NCBI GenBank assembly: GCA_022813625.1
Contig: JAKLMB010000026.1
Location: forward strand, 378,983 to 442,982
Direction: 5' to 3'
Length of the DNA stretch: 64,000 nucleotides
Origin: Aaosphaeria pasadenensis
Lineage: Eukaryota; Ascomycota; Dothideomycetes; Pleosporales
A program made the position numbers and the translations under genes. The notes under the pieces were generated by a model, which saw only the letters and a list, made by a program, of their open reading frames with translations, was not told the DNA's origin and ran no database searches. Shown piece by piece: positions 45,001-54,983 of the stretch (positions within the stretch are counted from its first letter, which is position 1; every line of letters starts with the position of its first letter).

Positions 45001-46334
45001 CTCAACCTCAACCAAGAACGGCAATAGTCCGGTAATCGTTGCGGTGCGGCCACGAACACCACCAATAGCACGAGCAGCAACACCAGTCAGATCGGATTCG
45101 GGTCGTCTCGCCCATCAAGTCCAGAAGGAGAGATTGAATTGACATGAGCAGACTGTGATTGGTGGTGATGGATGAAGGGTGATGGAGGATGGGATGGTGG
45201 TGGTGGCGACGGCGGCAACGGAGGCGGCCTGGCCTGTGCAGAAGTGTGCAAAGTGCGCGGAGAGTGCAGTGTGCGCTGTTGCGATGCGATGCGATGCGAT
45301 GTGAGCCCTGGTCCGTCACTTGAGAGTCTTGCACGAGTCGTGAGCGCGGCAACGGAAACGGAGACAGAATTGGAATTGGAATTGCAAATGCAAACGCAAA
45401 CGCAGCCTGTTACCTACCTAGGCAGATCAATAATAGTTGATGCATAACTACTCCTTACACTGCACAGGAAGACATGCCTACTCGCATTCATACACAGTAC
45501 ACACGGGTATGCTGTGCCATCACCTTCTCCGTAGTTACCTACATATTCGGTAATTGTGCGCGCAACCCCAAAGCATCCTGCACTGCACTTGTACGCTCTA
45601 GGTCGAGCCACTTCTCGGAACTCTCATTATTAAATTAATCAGGGAGTATCCGGAATCGGGAACCCGCCTTCTGGACCCCGTTGCACTTCAGTTGTATTGT
45701 ATGTATTGTATTATTTCTTCCATCTTCCAAGGCTCGCTTCCTCGACTCTTGAGGTGCAAGTGGAAGGTCTAGACTATGAGTGAGATATGTACTCCGTACT
45801 GTGTAGGAGGGAGGGAAAGGGAAGAAGGAAAGGAAAAAAATAAAAAAAACCAAACGAAAGGCGTGCCAGATTACCCAAAGAGTCCAAGTGTCTGAATGCA
45901 GTGCAGTGCATCTTCATCGTCTCTTTCTTTCCATGGGGTTTATCGCGTTATTTCGGCAAAGACAGGTTGGCAGGGAGGCAGATAGCAACAGAGCAGCGGT
46001 CTGCAGGACTGACTGACACCACTGGCGGTCCTCTCCGTACTGTATGGGTAGAATCCGTGGCCGTACACACAGTAGATAGTAGATACCGTGATACCGTAAC
46101 TAAGGGGGGGCCAGTAACAACGAACCCAACAAAGTGAGTGCCCACCTCCACTTCCACTTCCACTCCCACAGTGCACTGTGCCACTACAACCAACCATCAC
46201 CCATCACCACCACTACTCCCGTACTACCAACCGCCATCTCTCTCTCACTGTCTCACCCCATCTCATCCCATCATCCACCATACCTCTGCAACCCCACATT
46301 CCCCATCTCCAGCTCTACATCACTCCCCAACATC
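42095..46334. other. 4.2-kb repeat-rich intergenic region between diverging genes
   Basis: No gene recognised on either strand. The stretch is built from many short degenerate repeats: purine-rich GAGGT runs (42420-42560), GTGCAGTGCA (42730), CAAACG/CAAATG (43110-43140 and again 45385-45405), CCAG (43672-43697), CGTAGTCT (44195-44217), GCGAT (45279-45301), and copies of TACGGAGTA. It presumably holds the promoters of MED12 (minus) and Asterix (plus). Confidence 0.7.
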
Positions 46335-47305
46335 ATGGCCTCAAAGAAGGATCTTCGACGTTTCGACCTCAGTATGTTTGCTATCCCCCTATCCTGTCCT
46401 ATCCTATCCTGTCCTATCCTATCCTGTCCTGTCCTATCATCCTACCCTACCCATACACCCGACAACTCGAACCACTGTTGCCGCCGCATCCCTTCCCGTG
46501 TGCACCTTTGGCTCCTGGCCCAGAGAATAGCCACCTCAGGCTCTCCCCATCCGACTCTCATCATCACCAAATGTCACGTGCCTACTAACATCTACCCAGT
46601 CGTCCCTTACCAGGAGCCCGCAAAAGACAAAAATGATACCGACATGTCCAGTAAGCCCATCTGATATCGATATCGTCCTTGTCGCCTCCCTCCCTCCTAT
46701 CCCTCTGACCATATGCGCGTCCAGGTACCATGGCCAGCACGCTCCCAATGGCCGCCGTAAGTTCTCCCTATACCCATCCCCATCCTGTAGGTTGCACAGC
46801 TGATATGGTGTCTCAGATCTTCACCCGGAACAAGTAGGTCTTCGTCACATGTGGCCCTCTGTGTTTGCTGTTTCTAACGCTTCGTCCCTCCTTTCTCCAG
46901 GATGATCGGCTGGTATGCTTGACCCTTCTTGTCGCCGCTCATGTCTGATTCCACCATCACTAACCTTACCTCCCTCAGGGTTGCTGTGGTCTTCTCCATC
47001 CAGTCGTGGCTCGCCGAAACGGCAGAGCAGAAGCAGTCATCCACCACCCCTGCGTTCTTCTCCGTTGGAATGGCCCGTAAGTGCACCTGTCTCCACTGTT
47101 CAACATGCCTCGCTAACGGTCATGCAGTCATGTCTCTCGTCGTTGTAAGTCCCCCATCACGGTCACTGTCATCTTCCAATTTGATGCAGAGCACTGACTT
47201 TTGTGTCACTAAAAGGGCTACATGCCACTTCTACTTCCACCCCAGCAAGGTCGCGTTCTAGGGGGCTCTGGTACGGAAGCTCCCGCGGCTGCACCCCCTT
47301 CGTAA
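46335..47305 (+). CDS. Asterix homologue (PAT complex subunit, WDR83OS family)
   Basis: A small ER membrane protein; in animals it pairs with CCDC47 to shield polar membrane segments during insertion. Eight exons: 46335-46371, 46600-46650, 46725-46756, 46817-46833, 46901-46912, 46979-47076, 47128-47144 and 47216-47305. Spliced, they give 117 residues beginning MASKKDLRRFDLIVPYQEP, then MASTLPMAAIFTRNKMIGW, VAVVFSIQSWLAE, and a second hydrophobic segment LMSLVVGYMPLLLPP. These match the family from end to end, which strongly supports every junction. The fifth exon is only 12 nt and two others are 17 nt. The tail after the second membrane segment is Gly/Ala/Pro-rich. Confidence 0.9.
46389..46440 (+). 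repeat. TATCCTGTCC-type tandem repeat inside the first Asterix intron
   Basis: Alternating ATCCT and GTCCT units occupy much of the first, 228-nt intron. The repeat is pyrimidine-rich on the coding strand and lies near the donor, not at the acceptor tract. Confidence 0.8.
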
Positions 47306-48601
47306 GTTTGCTGTCAGGATGGTTTCCTTTTGGGGTTCAGGATGCATCAGTCTTGGCAAAAGCATTTTGTGTCCGTGTAAGATCTTCGCCATGAGATGCA
47401 GTGTACTAGTATAATAATATTAAGACAACCTAAACGACCCGTGGTTTTGGGCACAATCATGCACACCTCATGTACGCCGTGTAGCAGGGCAAACAAACAT
47501 GCATGCCACGCCTTACCTGTCTCTCATTCTCATGGTCGACGTAACGTTGGGAGAGCCTTGGTGACTCAATCTGTTTGTTGGAATGTGACACATCCATCAC
47601 CCATTCAAAGCGGAAACGGGATCGGCATCCGGAGCAAACGCTTCGAGCGCTTGTGATATTGTCTCCTGACGGCATACGCTACACACAGTGGAGTCGAACA
47701 AGGCGAGATATCGTTATCACCGGTGCCGGTGGCTTGGATGCCTTTTCCAAAGTTGATGCTGCTGAGTTGTTGTATATACGACCATGTCGTGAATCGCGAC
47801 AGATGCCTAAGGCACCAGCCGGGCTTTACTACTCGGACTGCGATCCGGTGCATGTAGGTGCATGTAATATGCACGGAGTACCCAGTATGTACATGTATGC
47901 ACACATGTGTACGGCGTACACAATCATTACAATGTATCGAGACTTTGAAGTCACCAGTTACCTACATGGGCAGATTAGGTAGCTTCACCCAGACGTTCCG
48001 CAGGAAGATCAACAAAGAGTAAAGCATGATTCATCTGCATTGCACCATCATTCTCGCTTTGGTCGGGATTGTAACTCGTACGTTTGCTGTTCTGATATTC
48101 AGGCATCTTCTTCCGTGTTACCCTCATTTTTTCCCTCTACGAGCAAGGAGCATGACTTGTCCGACTCTGTGACAGATGTCTGGTCTGGTGGCTCGTCTCG
48201 ACCGCACAAGCGAGAGCCAAAAGCCAAAGTCGGCGCGCTCAGACACACCAGTGACACCAAAAGAGGAAAGGGCCCAGAAAACCCAGTCACCCTATTCGCT
48301 CCTGTCCTACAATTCACAGCCGCAGGAGACGACGCCGCCGCCGCCTCCGCCGCTTTCCCCCGCCTTCCTTTCCCTCTCTTGCCCACTCTCCCAACTACAA
48401 CAACACAGAGTACTTACTCCGTACAACGAACTCTCTTCATCCCTCTTACACTCACACTCACACTCGCACACACTACACCTCCACCACTCACTTCGCAAAA
48501 CACACTCACATCGCGCTCTGCTCTTTTCATAAGCAGTCGCACGAAACGTTGCATCAATCCTACCACTCGACCCCGAGAAACCCCCCAGAAAGCAGCGGTT
48601 T
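47306..48601. other. Asterix 3' end and eIF1 promoter/leader
   Basis: 1.3 kb without a recognisable gene. The last 300 bp before eIF1 are strongly pyrimidine-rich, with a CTCACA run near 48455-48475, as is common in leaders of highly expressed fungal translation genes. Confidence 0.5.
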
Positions 48602-48604
48602 ATG
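48599..48604 (+). promoter_or_regulatory. weak start-codon context of eIF1
   Basis: The three bases before the ATG are TTT; position -3 is T instead of the favoured A or G. eIF1 genes across eukaryotes are known to keep a poor context so that eIF1 represses its own initiation. Confidence 0.7.
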
Positions 48605-49222
48605 AGCATCGAGAATCTTAAGACCTTCGGTATGTTGATAACAGAATCTCACAGACTCCCAACTTACATCTCCCCTTCTCCCCCTCTCCCCCAACCATTG
48701 TGACGATCGAGAAATGCTGACGAAGACTTTTCCCGGTGTGCAACAGACCCCTTCGCCGAGGCCGATGAGGATACTGGCGAGAAAACCAAGCAAACACAGA
48801 ACTATATCCATATACGCATCCAACGTACGTCGCTCCCCTTTCTTTCCGGGCGTGTGATTCCCTCTTCAGTGTCTCCCCTCCCGTCGCCCATACTCCACAA
48901 ACCTATCGTCGCCGGCTGTGCACTCCGCAAGGAGCCTATCTCACCGCTTGTTGCAACATCGTACTAATATCGGGCAACAGAGCGTAATGGCCGCAAGACC
49001 TTAACCACAGTCCAAGGACTGCCGAAGAAGTTCGACCAGAAGAAGATCCTCAAGGTCATCAAGAAGCAATTCGCCTGCAATGGCACCATCGTAACCGACA
49101 CCGAGATGGGCGAAGTCATCCAGTTGCAAGGCGACCAGCGCAAGGATGTGCAGGAGTTCCTGACCAACAAGAAGGAAGGCCTGGGTCTCGATAACAAGGA
49201 CATCAAAGTCCACGGTTTCTAA
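48602..49222 (+). CDS. SUI1: translation initiation factor eIF1 (SUI1)
   Basis: Binds the 40S subunit and guards start-codon selection. Three exons (48602-48629, 48747-48824, 48981-49222) give 115 residues. The N-terminus MSIENLKTFDPFAEADED and core IHIRIQQRNGRKTLTTVQGL and the end KDIKVHGF are those of eIF1, and all are restored only after splicing. The introns are 117 and 156 nt, longer than most here; the second has a TACTAAT-type branch near its 3' end. Length and motifs are normal for the family. Start choice is fixed by the conserved N-terminus. Confidence 0.95.
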
Positions 49223-49929
49223 ACAGCTTCGCGCGACGAGCGCGACCGCCCCGCTGCAGTGAGTCACAAGCCAATCTCATTTATCGGCTTGGGTCAACCC
49301 CCTCCTGAAGCGGAAAGCGGCTGCTCCGAAGCTGGAAACCGGCAGGCACGCAGCAACAATGACAATCACTAGGATCGAAGGAGACGGGTATTTTCAGTTA
49401 GTTTGACAGAAGATAGGGTCACTTTCTTTTCCCGGGTTTAATGCCAAGCTGCAGTGTGTACTTTTCCATAGGACAAGCAGTCGGTCATCATTTTCTATCA
49501 GAACGATAATGGCTTATTGCATTCGAATTTGTGCCACCATGTGTTTCTCTTTGCTACTCATGTCGGTGAATGACTTGCTTGACTATTTGCCTCTGTGAAT
49601 CAAAAGGATGAAGAAAGCTGAGCATCGTTCCATCAGACCGATAATGGCTTCTTGCATTTAATCTGAGCTACTATGTGTTTCTCTTTGCTGCTCATGTCTG
49701 TGAACAACTTGCTTGGCTATTAGCCTCTGTGAATTGAAAGAATGATGAAAGCTAAGCATCGTGGTGTCAATAATTTACCTCTGTGAATCAAAAGAATAAA
49801 GAAAGTTGAGCATCGTGTTGTCAATGATTTATACAATGTTGGGAGGGCCTACACTCCCATAGTCCTACAGGTTACACGCCCAAATTCTGATTCTACACAT
49901 CCCACGTTTCGAGGGTTTTCTTCCTGGAT
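49223..49929. other. eIF1 3' region with long tandem repeat
   Basis: 707 bp between the converging eIF1 and MBA1-like genes. Most of it is occupied by an imperfect 135-bp tandem duplication listed separately. No gene seen. Confidence 0.6.
49497..49817 (+). repeat. imperfect ~135-bp tandem repeat, two and a half copies
   Basis: Unit one starts at 49497 (ATCAGAACGATAATGGCTT) and unit two at 49632 (ATCAGACCGATAATGGCTT). Both contain TATGTGTTTCTCTTTGCT and end with a GAGCATCG/AAGCATCG word. A partial third copy from about 49762 repeats only the CCTCTGTGAATCAAAAGAAT to GAGCATCG end. Divergence between units is roughly a tenth of positions. Confidence 0.85.
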
Positions 49930-51323
49930 CTATATCATTCCCGGGTTCGCTGCTTGATATGCTTCAGTGTCGTCCTGATACTTCCTATCCTTCTCAATCT
50001 TCTCCAACGTTGTCGGAGAAGCAAAACCCCAGACTTTCCAGCCCTCCATCTTTCCCCTCAACATGCGTTGCTGCAGGACAACGTACTCGATGACGTCCTT
50101 CTCGTGAACGTCGACGAGCGGCTCGGCCTTCTTCTCCTGGATCTTGTGTCCGTCGGGCGACCACTTCGGGCTCCTCCCCTTCGCTGACTTCGGCTGGCTC
50201 GAGGCGGCGGAGTCCCGTCGTGTGATGGTGAGGCGTTGTCTGGTCTTGAGTCGGTACACCACCTGTCGGAGTGCGGTCGGTGCGGTCTTGTCGTCTTCCT
50301 CGCCCGGGATGGGCAACTTGGTCGCTTTGTGGGAGACCACCCTGGGGCGCTTGTCCGCGGACACGAGCTCCCAGGTCATCTTCATGTCCTCGGGTCGGGC
50401 GGCGATGCGCTGGGTCAATTGTTCGTAGATCCCGGAGATGCAGACGTTCTTGAGGGCGGCCTCATCGTCCCTGTGCGCGCGGGGAACATTCAGCATTAGC
50501 AAATAAGAAGCGACAAAGGGACGTTGGTGGATTGAGCTACGCACTTTGCGAAGGCCTTGTACATCCTCTGATGCAGACTAATAGCCGCGGCCCGGGCAAT
50601 CTTTGACTTGAAACGCGGCCTCTCCCTCCAGCGCCAGTTTGTCAATCCGAAGAAATAATATAAACGACTGTTCCCCACGTTAGTACTCTAGCTTCCTCCA
50701 ATTTTGAGTGTTCTCCTCAAACTCCTTGGGACGAAGGAGGATAGCCGATCTCTTTCCAGTCTGTTTTACAATGACGTACCCTACTCTGTCCTGAAACCTT
50801 GTCTTCAAATACTTCCACTCGTATCCAGCTCGTGTCCTGAGCGCTTGCCGCCAGGCAGCGGGCGATGAAAACTTCGTAGGTGCTAGGCTTGGAGGCGTGC
50901 CTCGAATGAAGGTTCCTGTTTACCAGTTAGTCCCGATGTAACCCTTTCCTGTCATTTGACAGAATCCCGAAAAGAAGGAATGGCATTTTCCATGTGTTGG
51001 GAGCAGCTGCTTCGTGGTTCTACCACCACTTCCCAGGAATTGCCAATTCTTCTTTCAATGACAGGGCCGGCTTCGAGGATGAAGTTCGTACCGGCAAACA
51101 GTCCCAGATCGTCCATCATGGAGTCCTGGCCCCGCATGGCCTCTGCCTGGAATACCTGCGGCGCCTTGTCCTGCCGATTCCGTGCGTGCGATCTGAGCCC
51201 TGCGGCATCTGGAACTTGTCTTTGGCGTGCGATTGCGGAGGAGAATGGGCGGGCGGCGGGGAATCGAAGGATGGGTTGGTGGCGGGCTGGCCGCAGTGAC
51301 CGTATCGGGAGGTGTGTGGACAT
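49930..51323 (-). CDS. mitochondrial ribosome protein of the MBA1/mL45 type
   Basis: Four exons (51323-51092, 50915-50780, 50667-50545, 50470-49930) give 343 residues. An arginine- and serine-rich N-terminus without acidic residues (STHLPIRSLRPARHQ) fits a mitochondrial presequence. The body resembles the Tim44-like fold of MBA1/mL45: KSKIARAAAISLHQRMYKAF, then DDEAALKNVCISGIYEQLTQ and a domain ending VWGFASPTTLEKIEKD. These proteins sit at the ribosomal exit site and help insert nascent chains into the inner membrane. The second intron (112 nt) has a perfect TACTAAC branch site but can be read through for 33 codons, so that boundary is less certain. Assignment to MBA1 rather than another Tim44-like protein is from motif memory. 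Confidence 0.75.
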
Positions 51324-51968
51324 CTTTATGGGATGTTTGTGGTGGGTGAGGGCGTGGGCGAGGCGTGAACCGACTAAGCTATAGATTTCGTAGATGGGGA
51401 GAGGTTCGCGGGAGAGATTTCCCAAAGTTCTGCGGAATTGCGGGGTCACGTGAGGGGAACATCACCCACTCTCCAGATTCAATTGAACACAACAGATACC
51501 GTTTTCTCTGGGCGGTTACCTGTCAGGTGGACAAACCTTCGGCTTACTGTTCTATTTCAATTAGATCAACTACACGTTTAGCTACGAGATACGACATTTG
51601 GTCTCATATTCTCCGTGGCTCTAAGCACGTCTATGAAGACATTGAGAGCGAAAGTTTCTACAATGGGTCCAAACTTATTCAATGATGTCGTTATCGTTTA
51701 CATTGTTGTACTTTACACACCAGGTCCTCGGAACGTTATGTGATGACAGGAAGACTATCGTGTATCGTACATGAGCTGGATCTCCCAAGCATTTACTTTT
51801 GTGTGCCTAATATTACAAGTAGTGGAAAGAAGTTGAGTGGGTATTGTTTTGAAGGTGGAAGGTGGTAACCGCAGATGAACCCTCCGCCAAACGCCATGGA
51901 GATGCTGAAACTGAAAAGAGAGGAAGAAAGACGCCAGTTGAAATGATGTTCGCACCCCTTTTTCCATA
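51324..51968. other. MBA1-like promoter and carrier 3' end
   Basis: 645 bp between two minus-strand genes; no gene or repeat recognised. Confidence 0.5.
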
Positions 51969-53229
51969 TTACATGTTGCTGCTCGTACCAAGCAGCTTGA
52001 GCACTCCTTCGTAGGTACCAAACATGATAGCGGCACTAGGCACCACACGGAGCATGTGGGGAACCAGTCCGCCATACAACGCTGCCATGCCCTCCTCTTT
52101 CCAAATGAGTTTGAAGCATTGGGCCAATCCTGTGTATTTCAGGTGGCCGTTTTCGAGGGGCGCTTGCCGGAGACGGGTTCGGACGACCTGGTAGAGCCTG
52201 ATCAGCATACAGTCGAAAGAGCCCAAGGGAACAAAAGATACCTACCTCGTGTGGGTATGTGAGCAAGGCTGCAACGAACTTTGCTGCTCCCGCTGCAGAG
52301 AGCTTGCCAGTCCATGCAACAGTTTGATCCCAGACCGTTGGTGCGCGCCCGCTTGCTGCAACTCTTTCCTCTCTTCTTGCAAGTGAAAGCTTCATCTGCT
52401 CGTACAGCATCCATTGAAGTGTGCTCTCGGTCACGCCCAGGTAACTCGCGGTCAATCCTCGATAAAGACCAGAGATTCCTTCTTTCCGTATAGTCTGCAT
52501 GGTACAGTCGAACGCATTCTTGTACTGCCGTCCCTTTCCATCCGCATGTGTGGCCTTGTCTAATTGCAATCGAGTCTTCACCAGCCAGATGGGATTCGTC
52601 GCCGTTCCAGTAACTATACCGGCGCATGCGGCAGCACCGAGATGCACCCAAGCCGCTTCTTGTCCATTGTTGCCATATGTGCTAATGATCCTCTTCCCAT
52701 TGCCATAGACGTAAAAGTTTATTGCCCTCGCAGGGACCACTCCAATCAGGTTGGGGCCGAGTCCCTTGAAGAGCGCTCTCCATCCCTCCACCTTTGGGAC
52801 TTGAAATAGTATTTCTCCGGTCTCTCGGATGTGGAGCAACGAGCTGCGGGCAAGGGACATAGTCTCGATTGGAGGCAATCCACGCGCAGAACGCTGCGCA
52901 ACGAGATGGTGTTGATAGTAGGTTGATTGGAGGCGAGTCTTGAGAACGTCAAGTGGTGCAGTCAGTGTTGCAGATGCCATGCCACCCAGGCTATTGTCAT
53001 GTCAGTCACCGGCGGCGAATGCCCATGCGACAATCGCCATTACTCACCCGCCTGCAATGAAATGCGCCCATGATTTCGCAAAAGGTGTGGCGCTTGCACT
53101 GATTGTAGATCCATCTTGTTGCTTTGGAGGAATTACATCGCCCGTTTCTCGCGATTGTGTCAGGGTCTGTTTGAATTGGGCACTGCTGGCTCGAAGTGAT
53201 CGAGGAGCTTCGGCGTGTTCGACTGTCAT
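51969..53229 (-). CDS. RIM2: mitochondrial pyrimidine nucleotide carrier (RIM2 type)
   Basis: Exchanges pyrimidine (deoxy)nucleotides across the inner mitochondrial membrane. Three exons (53229-53048, 52990-52246, 52187-51969) give 381 residues. The three carrier repeats show their signature turns: PLDVLKTRLQ, NPIWLVKTRLQLDK and PHEVVRTRLRQ. The TNPIWLVKTRLQ form and the long loop in repeat one (YYQHHLVAQRSARG) are typical of the RIM2 group rather than folate/FAD carriers. The 60-residue N-terminal extension is hydrophilic. Start at 53229 gives a full first repeat. It is divergent from CIA30, with 346 bp between the two starts. Confidence 0.88.
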
Positions 53230-53575
53230 TGAGGATTCGGGAAGGACCGGAAAAGATTGAAGGAAAATGGAAGTCCCGATTGAGAGGACAGGAATTAATA
53301 GGTACTAATAGGTACTCTAGAATGCAGTACAGTCGAACAGCTGGTATATAGGAAAAGGTAAAAGAGTTCAGGTGATGGCGACAGTAAATGAAGGCTAGGC
53401 TTCCTGCATGGAAATTCGAGAAAAAGTTCCACTCCAAAGCGGACTAGCGGGGTTTGCCGCCGCCGCCGCCGCAAACCTCCGCGTTTCGTCATGCGAAGTA
53501 CCGAATCCATGAACGAGCTCCAATTGACCAGCTTCCTTCTTTTGGACTGTGCTCCTACATGAACACAAAACAACA
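53230..53575. promoter_or_regulatory. shared divergent promoter of RIM2 and CIA30
   Basis: 346 bp between the diverging starts of two nuclear genes for mitochondrial proteins. A (CCG)n-like run lies at 53456-53472. No factor site is claimed. Confidence 0.45.
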
Positions 53576-54428
53576 ATGCAGCCAACTGCACGGTGTCTTG
53601 CCCCCGGGTTTATAAGGCGGAGCTTGGACGAGTTCAAGCGCCTGTCTAATGTCGGTATGTCGTAACATTGCTTCGTCTTGCTCGCATCACTAAAGCTATC
53701 CAGCACTCAAATTTGAGGCAATATCCACCCCGAAAAAGGCCTATCCGCTCATAATATTCGATGACGAAGATTCCCTCACAAGATGCAAACGTATGAGTGA
53801 TAAGGATATTGGCGGTTTCTCCACGGCCAACTTTGACTTCGTCCCGGCTTCGGAGAAGGAGCCACCACACGCCCGATTCTCCGGCAACATATCGATTGAG
53901 CTTCCAAAGAACCAACCGCACGTCCAGAGAACAGGCTACGCTGGGTGGAGGACTCATGATCAAGGATACACGATCTTTGGCAAGTCCGTATGGAACGTCG
54001 ACCCATATAACTACCTTGCCATCCATTTCAAGTCGGATGGTCGCAAATATTTTGTCAATGTACAGACCGAGTCGATCGTTCATACAGACATCCACCAGCA
54101 TCGCTTACACTCGAAGACTCCGGGCGAATGGGAGACTATTCTGATCAAGTGGAACGAGTTCGTGCGAACGAACCACGGGCAAGTTGTCGAGCCGCAGCGG
54201 GAAATGTTGACACAGAAAGTTCGGACGGTCGGCGCGGCACTCATTGATAGGATCCAGGGACCTTACGATCTGAGTATCAGTAAGGTGTGGGCAACGAATG
54301 CAGGCCCGGATGACGAGATTCTGCGCAATGTGACTGGGGCGGTCAGCGGGTTGCCTATGACTACGTCAAGGCAGGGAGGATTCAGCAAACCCACATTATC
54401 AAGTAGAAAACCACAAAGCTCGGTGTAA
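53576..54428 (+). CDS. CIA30: complex I assembly factor CIA30 (NDUFAF1)
   Basis: Helps assemble the membrane arm of respiratory complex I. Two exons (53576-53654, 53704-54428) with a 49-nt intron give 267 residues. The first exon adds a basic N-terminus (MQPTARCLAPGFIRRSLDEF) in line with mitochondrial import. The CIA30 domain shows DKDIGGFSTANFDF, RTGYAGWRT, NYLAIHFKSDGRKYFVNVQT and DLSISKVWATN. Length is normal for fungal CIA30. It lies beside APC5, COX13 and APN2, the usual MAT-flanking neighbourhood in Pezizomycotina. Confidence 0.9.
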
Positions 54429-54983
54429 TCAAAAGTTGCCTTCAACCCCAAGGAGATAGCCCTTTTTCTTCGTACTTGACATAGGAACATGCTTTGAAAC
54501 GCCATGTACATAATTTGTTTGAAGCCAGATATTCTGGTAATCAATGAGGTACATACCATAAACTTTTATACGCATCCATTTGCTAAATCAATCAATAATT
54601 CCCTACATTAATTCTAAACAATTGACCACTTTTCGACCGAACAATCGGATGCACGGAGGCTTAGATCATGTATGAATATTTGTAGATTTATTAGAAAGTC
54701 TGGCGCATTGACTCACTTATATAAACCTCGCCCTTTCCTGGGAGTCCTGGAGTGAAGGAGGTGCTCACATGACAACGCGCTTGTTCGGCGCGACCTCTTC
54801 GCCTCCTGGAACAACCTCAAAACTCATAACTCTTTTAAGAACCAACGAACAGTGCGCAGCCACGAGCATCGCCTTTTAATCCCGGCTATGTAATCGCAAC
54901 TAAAACGAGCACGAGATCTTTCTGGCTACGTCAACCAAATTCCCTCGCGCTTCCCCAGGTTTCACACAGATCCACGCCCCACC
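54429..54983. other. CIA30 3' end and APC5 promoter
   Basis: 555-bp AT-rich spacer between two plus-strand genes; nothing else recognised. Confidence 0.5.

Noticed and set aside
48964..49267. Minus-strand frames over the last eIF1 exon
   Set aside because: Antisense shadows of the conserved eIF1 coding exon.
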